Source of the DNA: Paucimonas lemoignei
Lineage (GTDB): Bacteria > Pseudomonadota > Gammaproteobacteria > Pseudomonadales > Pseudomonadaceae
Assembly: GCA_900475325.1 (NCBI GenBank)
Contig: LS483371.1
Location: 4,774,001-4,838,000, forward strand
Length of the DNA stretch: 64,000 bases
Direction of reading: 5' to 3'
Positions 19,657 through 28,559 of this stretch are shown here, piece after piece. Both the position numbers and the translations under genes were made by a program. The notes beneath the pieces are model-generated. The model made no database searches. It had not been told where the DNA came from and saw only the letters and a list, made by a program, of their open reading frames with translations. Numbering within the stretch: position 1 is the first letter of the stretch; every line of letters starts with the position of its first letter.

Positions 19657-20159
19657 TCACCGTCACCGACCCGATTCCAGGCAGTGAAATCTACCCTTCC
19701 AGCCGGGACGCCAGTTTCTGCGACGCCTACAGAATCTCTGTGCCGCCCAATCATGAGCCCATGCTGAAACTCGCCATGCAGGTCCTGGGTTCGACGCCGG
19801 CATGGGTCGAATTCCTGATGAGCTGCCGCAATAAAATCGTCTCGCTGCTGGGTTTGAAGAACCTGGGTGCGATGTCCAACCTGAATCGAAAAAAGCCGCT
19901 TGATACATACGCCATCGGTGACCGGATCGGCATTTTCACGCTCGTCTATCTGGCCCAGGACGAAGTGATCATGGGCGACAACGACAAGCACCTGAATGTG
20001 CAGGTCTCCATCTATCGCCAGCACACGCCCCAAGGCTGTGATCTGACCGTTGCCACGGTTGTGCATAACCATAACTGGCTGGGTCGGCTGTATATGGTGT
20101 TTGTGGCTCCGGCGCATAAAGTCATTGTGCGGGCGATGCTCAGGCGGTATTTACGCTGA
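19653..20159 (+). CDS. DUF2867 family protein
   Basis: A 168-residue soluble protein that overlaps the SDR gene by four bases. Features recalled for DUF2867 are present: an amphipathic first half with PxHEPMLKLAMQVL, a central GDRIGIFTL strand, DKHLNVQVSIY, and a C-terminal helix with VAPAHKVIVRAMLRRY. The fold resembles a SRPBCC-like cavity domain found beside or fused to SDR-type enzymes, so a lipid or small hydrophobic ligand is a reasonable guess. No catalytic motif is seen. Confidence 0.75.
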   Translation: MITVTDPIPGSEIYPSSRDASFCDAYRISVPPNHEPMLKLAMQVLGSTPAWVEFLMSCRNKIVSLLGLKNLGAMSNLNRKKPLDTYAIGDRIGIFTLVYLAQDEVIMGDNDKHLNVQVSIYRQHTPQGCDLTVATVVHNHNWLGRLYMVFVAPAHKVIVRAMLRRYLR

Positions 20160-20166
20160 ACGAATA

Positions 20167-20240
20167 CTGTAGGAGTTGCAGAAGGCTGCGAATCCCGGTG
20201 TATCAGGCAAAACGCTTTCGCATACTTCGGTAGATCCTAC
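20167..20240. repeat. Degenerate REP element, family A
   Basis: CTGTAGGAGTTGCAGAAGGC pairs imperfectly with CATACTTCGGTAGATCCTAC. Both arms have drifted from the family A consensus. Confidence 0.65.
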
Positions 20241-20342
20241 AAACCGCGTCTAACCCTTGAGCATTGGCGGTAGCCATTTCCAGCCAAAACAACGAAAAGT
20301 CCTACGGCTCACAAAAATCACTCCCTCTATATTTGTTGATGA

Positions 20343-20390
20343 GCAGCGCATACCCATGCGCTGCCATTGCCTTTATCAAAGGAGTGATAA
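20343..20390 (+). promoter_or_regulatory. Double hairpin leader holding the ribosome site of the ADP-ribosyltransferase gene
   Basis: GCAGCGCAT and ATGCGCTGC form a nine-bp stem with loop ACCC (20343-20364). Directly after it, TTATCA (20373-20378) and TGATAA (20385-20390) are a perfect inverted repeat whose six-base loop is the Shine-Dalgarno sequence AAGGAG; the ATG follows at once. This may modulate translation of the toxin-like gene. Confidence 0.5.
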
Positions 20391-22469
20391 ATGGGCACCA
20401 TGCTGTCAGACCAAGCCGTTGCAGTCCCTGCGAATATCGATACATTGGCCCTCGAACTCGCCGAATTGATCGATACCGTTTCCCAGCCTACCCTGCTTTC
20501 CCCCGCCGCCTTTATCGACAATTTCATTCGCACAGAAGTCATGCGCTCGACCATGGATGAGGCGTTCAAGGCTCAAGTCACCAGCAACATGAAGATCAAC
20601 GTTGAATACCGGGACGCGCGCCCCAGCGGTTTCCTCGGCGCCACGACGCCGCCCCTCAAAGTCGCGACTTTTGAACTGCACCAGATAGTCACTGACTTCT
20701 TCCGGCATGACCTTAAACAAGCCACCACACTGCGCATCCGTTGGCCTGCCGGGTTCCCATCTGAACTGCGCCATCTGTTCGACACGGTGGACCTGCAGGA
20801 ACGCTACAAAGACGAGGTTGAGGCGTATTTCAAGCCGCCCCATGTCAAAGACCTTTCCTTGCTGCTCACGCGACACGAACTGGATAACCTCATTCGTCGC
20901 TATATGGAGCGCAACACCGCCGGCACAGCGCTTCATACACTGGGCAGTGATTACTTGAATGGCTGGATTGAACCACAGCTGGTGCAGTTTGAAGGAGCGT
21001 CGAGGGTCAAGCTGGAAAGGGCGGTTTTTCTGCCCGTGCCTGAATATTACGACGATCAGACATCAGCAGGTTTACTGGTTTTTCTGGGCAACGAGGCGCA
21101 ACAGAAATCGGTCTATGCCATACCGCGCGGCTTTGAGCAGTTCCGCACTTTGATTGAAAAAAGCACCGTGCTGCGTAACAAAATACTGGCCCGCATCCCG
21201 CTTTATCACCGAATAAGGCCGGGCAATGAAGATGTGAAATATTTCCGCGGATTCGAGACCAAGTACTACTGGGTGGCTCCCGTCACATTTCATGCAAGTC
21301 ACGATATCGCCAACGAGCTGTTCGATTTGAGTTACCAGCGCTTGTTGTCGGATATCGATACGCTGGTGTCGACTGATTCAGAGCGGCTTGCTGATGCGGT
21401 GCTGGAGTTGAGCGGTTCTCTATTGGCAGCTTTGTCGCTGGGTATCACGCTGCCATTAAGCGTATCGCTGGTCCCCGTGAGGCTTTTCATCGCGTTCTTG
21501 CTTGGTATTGCATCTGCTGCCACCGACGCTTTGCGTGCTCAGTTGGAGGATCTGCCCGAAGTTGCCGATGATTTATACCGTGCGGCCATCATCGGCGTTC
21601 TCGCCGAAGTGATCGGTCCGCTGGTGTTCAAAATGTCTGGTCGAGGGTTGTCAGCGCTGGCCAGGACCCAACTTGGACAGCGGCTCAAAACTATTTTGAA
21701 CAGCAAAAATCTGCCCGTTTCAGCAACGCCCTATCTGGTCGATGCTCTGGAGCAGTCCAGGCATTCGGTGAAAATGCGCACCCTGGAATTGAAACTCAAC
21801 GCCGACTTTAGAAAAGGCCCGCAGGCAACACAGCTATGGGTGGAAAAGCACGGGCGGTTCCTGCAGAAATTCATCGAACCCCATGACATCACGGTCTACC
21901 GCGGCTTCGTGTTTCGCGGCGATACACGCAGCCCGGAGGTCATCTTCAAGAAGGGCTTCAAGTTGCGAACCCCGGCTGCGGAGCTGGAAAAAGACATTCA
22001 TCAGGCGACCGGCGTCAGGGGCGGATTTGGTGGCGGCCATGACGCTCTGGACCTGGATGGCCGAGGTATTTCCACCTCGGTGTTCTATGACAAAGACCAT
22101 GTCGGGGCCTTCACTTACGGCGGCGCCAAAGGTGGCCATACTTACCTCATCGATGCCCGCAAACTCGACGGTTATCACCTGTACGCCAATGATTTTGCGG
22201 CCCGCTACCCTCACTCTCCGAAACTTGATCTCGCCCCGGTCGAGATTAATTACGCCAGCGAAATACCGCCTTCGGCCATTGTCGGCGCCTATGACAAGAA
22301 CGGCGTATTTATCCCCAACCTCGACGGGCTGCGCAGATCCGCACGGATCAACCAGACGCGACTGGAGCAGGAGCTGGCTCGGCGAACCTTTGGCCGCGCT
22401 ACGCAAAAAACGGCTGCTTCTGAAGCAAGCCTTGGCATTGAGGCGACGCTTAAATTGTTTTCTCTGTAG
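20391..22469 (+). CDS. Putative toxin with C-terminal pertussis/cholera-type ADP-ribosyltransferase domain
   Basis: A 692-residue protein. The C-terminal 200 residues carry the R-S-E triad of ADP-ribosyltransferase toxins: R509 in R-G-D-T-R-S-P (the R-x-D-x-R-x-P pattern of pertussis and cholera toxins) followed by VIFKKGF, S561-T-S in GISTSVF, and E624 in NYASEIPPSAIV, which resembles the IPPENI stretch of pertussis toxin. These are motif readings, not a search. The first 480 residues are helical with a hydrophobic hairpin at about residues 343-380 and 400-425, and resemble the DUF6543 dermonecrotic-toxin scaffold of the large protein at 55316-58903. No Sec signal peptide is present. No adjacent immunity gene is recognised. 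AAAGGAG lies six bases upstream of the ATG. Confidence 0.85.
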   Translation: MGTMLSDQAVAVPANIDTLALELAELIDTVSQPTLLSPAAFIDNFIRTEVMRSTMDEAFKAQVTSNMKINVEYRDARPSGFLGATTPPLKVATFELHQIVTDFFRHDLKQATTLRIRWPAGFPSELRHLFDTVDLQERYKDEVEAYFKPPHVKDLSLLLTRHELDNLIRRYMERNTAGTALHTLGSDYLNGWIEPQLVQFEGASRVKLERAVFLPVPEYYDDQTSAGLLVFLGNEAQQKSVYAIPRGFEQFRTLIEKSTVLRNKILARIPLYHRIRPGNEDVKYFRGFETKYYWVAPVTFHASHDIANELFDLSYQRLLSDIDTLVSTDSERLADAVLELSGSLLAALSLGITLPLSVSLVPVRLFIAFLLGIASAATDALRAQLEDLPEVADDLYRAAIIGVLAEVIGPLVFKMSGRGLSALARTQLGQRLKTILNSKNLPVSATPYLVDALEQSRHSVKMRTLELKLNADFRKGPQATQLWVEKHGRFLQKFIEPHDITVYRGFVFRGDTRSPEVIFKKGFKLRTPAAELEKDIHQATGVRGGFGGGHDALDLDGRGISTSVFYDKDHVGAFTYGGAKGGHTYLIDARKLDGYHLYANDFAARYPHSPKLDLAPVEINYASEIPPSAIVGAYDKNGVFIPNLDGLRRSARINQTRLEQELARRTFGRATQKTAASEASLGIEATLKLFSL

Positions 22470-22487
22470 TCGTGGATGACGCGCCAT

Positions 22488-22563
22488 CTGTAGGAGCTGC
22501 CGAAGGCTGGGAAGGCGGTTTGCCTGATGCACCGCGCTTCGCAGCCTTCGGCAGCGCCTGCAG
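22488..22563. repeat. REP element, family A
   Basis: TAGGAGCTGCCGAAGGCTG pairs with CAGCCTTCGGCAGCGCCTG. It follows the ADP-ribosyltransferase gene directly. Confidence 0.85.
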
Positions 22564-22640
22564 GACCGCGATCTATCCGAAAAAACCCAGGGCAATAGTG
22601 ATCTACCTGAACAAACGCGAAACCAACGCAAGCCACAATC

Positions 22641-22735
22641 CCTGTGGGAGCGAATTCATTCGCGAAGAGGCCAGTACATCCGATGCATTTTCATGGCCTT
22701 GATAGTGCCTTCGCGAATGAATTCGCTCCCACAGG
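22641..22735. repeat. REP element, family B
   Basis: Perfect 20-base arms CTGTGGGAGCGAATTCATTC and its complement flank about 50 bases. A third, half element of family A lies at about 22789-22812. The gap 22470-22818 holds only these repeats. Confidence 0.92.
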
Positions 22736-22818
22736 GACTGTGTTTGCTTTACGAAAGCGCTACGACGGGTATCTCTGGCACACCGAGACTCGCAGCCTGC
22801 GGCAGCGCCTACAAGGTT

Positions 22819-23682
22819 TCAGCGTTGTGCCTCAGGATTCACGATCACCGTACACGTAATCCCCGCTGCCAACAGCACGTCGGCGGGCACTTCATCCAGA
22901 TGGATACGCACCGGCACACGTTGCGCGAGGCGGACCCAGTTGAAGGTTGGGTTAACGTCGGCGATCAGCTCGCGGCTTTGTGGGTTATCTCGGTCGTAGA
23001 TGCCGCGGGCTATGCTTTCCACGTGGCCTTTAAGCAGTTGGCCGCTCATCAGCTGCATGTCCGCCGGGTCACCGATACGGATGTGCGGCAGTTTGGTTTC
23101 TTCAAAGAAGCCGTAGACCCAGAACGAGTTCATATCCACCACGGCCATCTTCGCGTCGCCGATACGGGCGTAGTCGCCGGGGTGGACGTTGAGGTTAGTG
23201 ACGTAACCGTCCACCGACGCCAGCACGCGGGTGCGACGCAGATTCAGTTGCGCAGCCTCCAGCCCGGCTAGCGCCAACTGGTAATCAGCCTGTGCGGAGG
23301 TGGCGATGTTGCTGGCGTCGTCGCGGCTTTCGGTGGAAATCACCAGGTTGTCCATGTCGGCGCGGCGCTTGGCGTTGACCTTGCGCATTTCCCAGGTGGC
23401 CTTGCGTGAGGCCACCAGCGCCTGGGCTTGTTTGACCGCCACTTCGTAGTGCTCCGGGTCGATTTGCAGCAGCAGGTCGCCCTTCTTCACCTGCTGGTTA
23501 TCGCGCACCGGCACGGCAACCACGGTGCCGCTGACATCGGCAGCGACGTTGATGATGTCGGCGCGCACCCGGCCATCGCGGGTCCAGGGCGTGTCCATGT
23601 AGTGGACCCACAGGGTGCGGCCGATCCAGATGGCCAGTGCCAAGACCAGCAATGTGGCGATCAGACTGAAGAGCTTTTTCAT
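22819..23682 (-). CDS. HlyD-family periplasmic adaptor of an AaeAB-like efflux pump
   Basis: A 287-residue membrane-fusion protein with one N-terminal anchor (about residues 5-25), then RVRADIINVAADVSGTV and VRDNQQVKKGDLLLQID (first lipoyl half), a helical hairpin, the second lipoyl half, and a beta-barrel. This is the short AaeA/EmrA-like type that partners FUSC proteins in export of hydroxylated aromatic acids or fusaric acid. It is the last gene of a four-gene operon, 16 bases after the DUF1656 gene. The substrate is not determined by sequence. Confidence 0.92.
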   Translation of the reverse strand: MKKLFSLIATLLVLALAIWIGRTLWVHYMDTPWTRDGRVRADIINVAADVSGTVVAVPVRDNQQVKKGDLLLQIDPEHYEVAVKQAQALVASRKATWEMRKVNAKRRADMDNLVISTESRDDASNIATSAQADYQLALAGLEAAQLNLRRTRVLASVDGYVTNLNVHPGDYARIGDAKMAVVDMNSFWVYGFFEETKLPHIRIGDPADMQLMSGQLLKGHVESIARGIYDRDNPQSRELIADVNPTFNWVRLAQRVPVRIHLDEVPADVLLAAGITCTVIVNPEAQR

Positions 23683-23698
23683 CAGGACTACTCAAAAA

Positions 23699-23899
23699 TC
23701 AACGGTAAACAGTCAGCGCCATGGCGCCGAATATGCAGGCAAACAGGCTCAGGCGCAGCAGCGCCGGGTGCCAGAAAAACCGGTACAGATCCATGCCTGA
23801 AAACAGCCGGTCCAGCGCCCAGGCGAGGACCACCGCAATCAGAAACAGCACGGTGACGCTGGGCATGTACAGGCCATGAAAAGCGATTTCACGAGGCAT
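23699..23899 (-). CDS. DUF1656 small membrane protein (AaeX-like)
   Basis: A 66-residue protein with two membrane segments (about residues 10-28 and 45-63). DUF1656 proteins are regular companions of FUSC/HlyD pumps, and this one overlaps the FUSC gene by 11 bases and is followed by the HlyD gene. Its role in the pump is unknown. Confidence 0.88.
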   Translation of the reverse strand: MPREIAFHGLYMPSVTVLFLIAVVLAWALDRLFSGMDLYRFFWHPALLRLSLFACIFGAMALTVYR

Positions 23900-26051
23900 G
23901 AATCGATCCTTGCCGTGCGTGGCTGGCTAATGGGGATTGAGGATCCAGCAGCGACGAGCGAATGAAGTGCAGATAGCTTTTCACTCGCCGCAGCACTGAG
24001 GTATCAAAGTGCGGACCGAAGGGTTCGTCGCTGTTCTGCACGCGATTGATGGCGTGATCCACCGCCGCCAGTGCGCGTTGCAGGTTGCTGTGATCCGGCT
24101 GGATGAACAGGCGGATCAATGCCCGGCCCATCACCCGAATCGCCACCCGCCAGGATTGCCACGGCGCGTAGGCCGGATGCACCGGCAGGATGGCCTGTTC
24201 GCGGCGCAGCTCGATAATCGCGTGGCCGATTTCCAGCACCACGAACATCCAGCGCAGCAGTTCACGCTGCACCAGCGGTTTGCCCGCCGCCAGTCCGTAG
24301 GCCTGGTGCATCAGGTCGCGGGTCTGGCTTTCGAAACTCGACCCCAGCCGATTGAGCGGCGCGCTGATGGCGAACACCACCTGACGGCGCAGATCGCCTT
24401 CGAGCCTGCGCCACATCCAGCGGCTGTTGGGCGGCAGAATGATTGCCCCGGCCGCCGCACAGATCAGCATGCCCAGAACCATCGCGATGTAATCGTTGAT
24501 GTAGGTGTAAGGGTTGTAGACCGTCAGGTTGTCCGGCACTGAACCAATACTGAAAAAGATCAGCAACCCCAACCCGTAACCCGCCCATTGCGGCCGTGAA
24601 CCGAGGAACGCGCCGAGCATGAAAACCGGCGCCAGGCACAGGCATAACAGCGGGAAACCATCGATGAACGGGAAAATAAAGAAGGTTTCGGTAAAGCCCA
24701 GCAACGCGCCGAGCAAGGTGCCGCAGGCCATCTGAAACGACATGCGCCTGGGGTTGTTGGTGGTCGCCGACAGCGCCACGGTCGCCGCAGAAACCAGAAT
24801 CATCGTCGCGCCACTGGGCCAGGCGGTCGCCACCCAATAGACACTCATGAGCGACAGAATAAAGGTCGCCCGAATGCCCGCCGCGGCGGCCGTCATCCAG
24901 CTGGTTTTGGGCAGGAATTCCTCCTGCCACTTTTCCCTGATGTGATTGTGATCGGCCAAGGATGCGTGGGTCTGGGCGTAGTCGTGCATGTCACTGACCA
25001 GGCGATACAGCAACTCGTAAGCGGTATGGAAATCCAACAGCTCGGCTTCGCTGGGCTCGATATCTTCCAGCGCTGCTCGCTGGGCACGCACGCGCTCTGG
25101 CAGGCTGGCCTTGAAGTCTTCCAGTTCGCGCACCAATTGCTCGGCATCGCCGGGGGTCAGGAAGCGATTGGCGAAGCCGTCCAGCAACTGCGCCAACGCA
25201 CTCAAACCCGGCTCGGTGGCAATCACAACCCGGCTGACGCCATCGCCACGCAAGCGTTCCAGCAATTGAAGCAAGGCATTGAAGCGCGTGGTTATTGCCA
25301 TGAACTCGCTGTTAAGGCGATTGAGCCGACCATTGCGCCGACGCATGTGCGGGTCTTCGAACACCGTGACGCTGCGCAGCCCTTCCAGGCCAATGGCTTC
25401 GGCGACAAAGCGTACGTTGCCGGTTTCGAAGGCGTCCCGCGATTTGCTGCCGCGCAGGCCATCGGCGACAAAGCGGGCAAACACGCCGAAACGCAGATAC
25501 AACGCGTTGCGCATGGCCGCGCCGGAGCTTTGCGGCAGGATGGCGGCGGTGACGGCAGTAGAGCAAACGATGCCCAGGCTGATTTCCAGCACTCGCCAGA
25601 CTGCCGCCATGAAAGAGCCTTCCGGATGCGCCAGTGCAGGCAGGCCGACCATGGCGGCGGTGTAGCCGGCCAGTACGAAACCGTAGGCGCGAAAGTTGCG
25701 ATAACGCGCAGCGCCTGCCGAACAAAAACCCACCCACAACGCCAGGCTGCCGAGGAACAGCTCGGAGTTCTGCGCGAACAGGGCCATGAGCACGACCATC
25801 ACCGTCGAGCCCGCCAGGGTGCCGAGCAGCCGATAGAAACTCTTGGCGAACACCTGTCCGCTTTGCGGCTGCATGACGATGAACACGGTAATCATCGCCG
25901 TGCGCGGCTGCGGCAATTCCAGACGCAGGGCCAGCCAGTAGGTCAGGAACGCGGCGATCAGCACCTTGAAGATGTAGATCCACGTGACTCCGTCGCTACG
26001 CGCCCAGCTGTTGAACTCCCGGCGCCAGGGGAGTTGGGTGATGCGGTTCAT
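23889..26051 (-). CDS. FUSC-family inner-membrane efflux protein (AaeB/fusaric acid resistance type)
   Basis: A 720-residue inner-membrane protein with two sets of about five or six membrane helices (roughly residues 25-180 and 370-510), each followed by a cytoplasmic helical region, the standard FUSC/AaeB plan. TAMITVFIVMQPQSGQVFAK near residue 50 is the conserved FUSC signature. With the HlyD adaptor and the outer-membrane factor upstream it forms a tripartite exporter, probably for aromatic carboxylic acids. The upstream gap to the outer-membrane factor gene holds the 216-bp repeat array, so full-length co-transcription would have to cross it. Confidence 0.93.
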   Translation of the reverse strand: MNRITQLPWRREFNSWARSDGVTWIYIFKVLIAAFLTYWLALRLELPQPRTAMITVFIVMQPQSGQVFAKSFYRLLGTLAGSTVMVVLMALFAQNSELFLGSLALWVGFCSAGAARYRNFRAYGFVLAGYTAAMVGLPALAHPEGSFMAAVWRVLEISLGIVCSTAVTAAILPQSSGAAMRNALYLRFGVFARFVADGLRGSKSRDAFETGNVRFVAEAIGLEGLRSVTVFEDPHMRRRNGRLNRLNSEFMAITTRFNALLQLLERLRGDGVSRVVIATEPGLSALAQLLDGFANRFLTPGDAEQLVRELEDFKASLPERVRAQRAALEDIEPSEAELLDFHTAYELLYRLVSDMHDYAQTHASLADHNHIREKWQEEFLPKTSWMTAAAAGIRATFILSLMSVYWVATAWPSGATMILVSAATVALSATTNNPRRMSFQMACGTLLGALLGFTETFFIFPFIDGFPLLCLCLAPVFMLGAFLGSRPQWAGYGLGLLIFFSIGSVPDNLTVYNPYTYINDYIAMVLGMLICAAAGAIILPPNSRWMWRRLEGDLRRQVVFAISAPLNRLGSSFESQTRDLMHQAYGLAAGKPLVQRELLRWMFVVLEIGHAIIELRREQAILPVHPAYAPWQSWRVAIRVMGRALIRLFIQPDHSNLQRALAAVDHAINRVQNSDEPFGPHFDTSVLRRVKSYLHFIRSSLLDPQSPLASHARQGSIHAS

Positions 26052-26088
26052 AAAAGTGCATCACTGTTGCGGCAAATGGGGATCAATT

Positions 26089-26827
26089 GTGGGAGCGAAT
26101 TCATTCGCGAAGGGGATTTTGCAGGCGACAAATCTTCATCGGATGCACGGGCCTCTTCGCGAATGAATTCGCTCCCACAGGGGTTGCACGCGGCCGGGGT
26201 TCCGCAGATCTCATGTGGAAACGGTGCTCGTCCGCGATATTGGCGACGCGGGCAAGCCTCGCTCCCACAGAAATCACCCGCCGTCAGGGCAACCGAGATC
26301 CCCCGTGGGAGCGAATTCATTCGCGAAGGGGATTTTGCAGGCGATAAACCTTTATCGGGTGTATGGGCCTCTTCGCGAATGAATTCGCTCCCACAGGGGT
26401 TGCACGCGGCCGGGGTTCCGCAGATCTCATGTGGAAACGGTGCTCGTCCGCGATATTGGCGACGCGGGCAAGCCTCGCTCCCACAGAAATCACCCGCCGT
26501 CAGGGCAACCGAGATCCCCCGTGGGAGCGAATTCATTCGCGAAGGGGATTTTGCAGGCGATAAACCTTTATCGGGTGTACGGGCCTCTTCGCGAATGAAT
26601 TCGCTCCCACAGGGGTTGCACGCGGCCGGGGTTCCGCAGATCTCATGTGGAAACGGTGCTCGTCCGCGATATTGGCGACGCGGGCAAGCCTCGCTCCCAC
26701 AGAAATCACCCGCCGTCAGGGCAACCGAGATCCCCCGTGGGAGCGAATTCATTCGCGAAGGGGATTTTGCAGGCGATAAACCTTTATCGGGTGTACGGGC
26801 CTCTTCGCGAATGAATTCGCTCCCACA
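26089..26827. repeat. Tandem array of 216-bp units, each containing a family B REP
   Basis: Units begin at 26089, 26305 and 26521, exactly 216 bases apart, and a partial fourth unit starts at 26737 and ends with the REP at 26827. Each unit is a family B palindrome of about 90 bases plus a spacer of about 125 bases that includes another REP-like half (GCAAGCCTCGCTCCCACAG). Units 2 and 3 are almost identical; unit 1 differs at a few positions in the palindrome centre (TCTTCATCGGATGCAC against CCTTTATCGGGTGTAT). It lies between two genes of one efflux operon. The period is a multiple of three, which explains the long false open frames across it. Confidence 0.95.
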
Positions 26828-26868
26828 GTCAGGGGTTCCCAGCCCAGAACTCAGTGCACTTGATATTC

Positions 26869-28377
26869 TCACCGCCCAAACACCGCCAACGCCGCGGGGG
26901 TTTTCGGGGCTTGGGTCTTGTCTTCGGCTGGCACATCGCTGCCCGCACTCAACCCGCCACCCAGCGCCACCACCAACTCGGCGTGGGCGGTCAGGCGCGC
27001 GGCCTGTACCTGCTGCTGAATCTGTTGCTGACGAAACAGCAAGGTCTGGGCGTTGAGCACGTTGAGGTAATCGGTCAGCCCGCGCTGGTAGGCGATTTTG
27101 GCGATGTCGTAGGTCTTTTGCGCAGAAGCCACCGACTCGGCGACAAACGCCTGCTGCTTGCCCATGGATTCGCGGCGGATGAGCTGATCGGAAATACTTT
27201 TCAGCGCGCTGATCAAGGTCTGGTTGTACTGCGCCACCGCTTGGTCATAACCCGCCGACGCCTCACCCAATTGCGCCCGTAATCGTCCGCCATCAAAGAT
27301 CGGCAAACTGACAGCCGGGCCAGCGCTGTAATTGAATTTGCGCCCCGCGAGAAACTCCAGCATGCCGCCGCCAGTGGCCATGTAACCCAGATTGCCGATG
27401 AGATCGACGTTGGGATAAAACCCGGCGTGGGCCACATCGATACCCCGGGCCTGAGCCGCCACGGCCCAGCGGCTGGCGACCACATCCGGGCGCTGGCCAA
27501 GCAATTGCGCAGGCAAGGCCGAAGGGAGTTTCAGTGAGGTAGTGAGCGACAGCGTCGGCCGTTGCAGGGCCGCGCCCTCCCCCGGACCTTTACCCGCCAG
27601 AGCGGCCAGTTGGTTGCGGCTCAGGGCGATGGCTTCGTCCAGGGCATCGATTTGTCGATGGGTCTCGGGCAGCGGCGTTTCGGCCTGACTGACTTCGAAA
27701 TGAGTACCGATGCCGCCTTTGAGCCGCCGCTGGGCCAGATCAAGAATCTGTTGCTGCTGGGCGAGCGTCGCTTCGACGATATCGCGCTGGGCGTAATTCA
27801 ACGACAGTTGGATGTAGGCGCGCACAATGTTGTCCTGCAACTCAAGCTGCGCCTGTCGCCCCTGGGCGGCGCTCATGTGCGCCAGGTCAAGGGCCTTCTC
27901 GCTGGCGTTGCTTTCCCGACCCCAGAAATCCAGCGAGTAGCTCAAACCCAGGGACGCATTGTTGTCCCAAGTGGTGGTATTGGCGAGGGCGCCTGGGCCG
28001 TAAAACTGATCGTTGGCCCAGTTGTGACGCTTGAGGGACGCGTCGCCAGCGACCTGCAACCCCTCGGCAGATTCCGCCAGGCCCGCCATGGCTTTGGCCT
28101 GACGCACCCGGGCAGCGGCCATGGCCAGGCTCGGCGCGCTGGCGGCGGCCAGTTCTATCCAATGGTTGAGCTGCGGGTCGCCATAGGCCTGCCACCACTG
28201 GGCAGCGGGCCAGTGGGCATCGTGCTCGGCATTCTGGATGGCTTGATCGGTGGCCAGGTTTTCCACAGGCAAAGCGCTGCCTTGAGGTGCGATCCCGCCG
28301 GTGCCGATGCAGCCGCTGATGACTAACGTTAAAGCCCAGACACTGAGGGGCGCGGCCCCCCGGATGATGCGACGCAC
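26869..28377 (-). CDS. NodT-family outer-membrane factor lipoprotein
   Basis: A 502-residue TolC-like outer-membrane channel of the RND/MFP outer-membrane lipoprotein family. The N-terminus has a signal with a lipobox at ISGC (cysteine about residue 22), followed by two repeated helical-hairpin domains, each with a Q-A-R/A-Q-rich coiled region, and the usual FGR-type tail. It is the first gene of the efflux operon (outer-membrane factor, FUSC, DUF1656, HlyD). It is divergent from the LysR gene and shares a 180-base intergenic region with it. Confidence 0.93.
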   Translation of the reverse strand: MRRIIRGAAPLSVWALTLVISGCIGTGGIAPQGSALPVENLATDQAIQNAEHDAHWPAAQWWQAYGDPQLNHWIELAAASAPSLAMAAARVRQAKAMAGLAESAEGLQVAGDASLKRHNWANDQFYGPGALANTTTWDNNASLGLSYSLDFWGRESNASEKALDLAHMSAAQGRQAQLELQDNIVRAYIQLSLNYAQRDIVEATLAQQQQILDLAQRRLKGGIGTHFEVSQAETPLPETHRQIDALDEAIALSRNQLAALAGKGPGEGAALQRPTLSLTTSLKLPSALPAQLLGQRPDVVASRWAVAAQARGIDVAHAGFYPNVDLIGNLGYMATGGGMLEFLAGRKFNYSAGPAVSLPIFDGGRLRAQLGEASAGYDQAVAQYNQTLISALKSISDQLIRRESMGKQQAFVAESVASAQKTYDIAKIAYQRGLTDYLNVLNAQTLLFRQQQIQQQVQAARLTAHAELVVALGGGLSAGSDVPAEDKTQAPKTPAALAVFGR

Positions 28378-28460
28378 TGCTAGAGCTTCCCGACGTAAGG
28401 TGAAACGACCTGAGTGCCGCGATTCTAGGGACCGCCACGTGCGCCGATAAGCCGGGAGAA

Positions 28461-28479
28461 CTGTGAATCTTTGTTACAG
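28461..28479. promoter_or_regulatory. Candidate LysR-type operator between efflux operon and regulator
   Basis: CTGTGAATCTTTGTTACAG has matched ends (CTGT/ACAG) and a T-N11-A core, as expected of a LysR-family box, and sits in the divergent intergenic region. Confidence 0.35.
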
Positions 28480-28559
28480 GAACGGAGATAATCCACGGGG
28501 ATGCTGACATGGGTCAGTTACTTCGTGTCACAATTTGCCATCTCTCCAGAGAACTGCCC

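Noticed and set aside
26089..26827. CRISPR array
   Set aside because: Units of 216 bp with no short repeat/unique-spacer pattern, nearly identical spacers, and no cas gene.
24942..27056. Long open frames crossing the repeat array (704 codons plus strand, 274 codons minus strand) with repeating peptides
   Set aside because: The 216-bp period is divisible by three, so any stop-free unit stays open. The plus-strand frame also lies antisense to the FUSC gene. The repeating peptide is a translation of REP palindromes.
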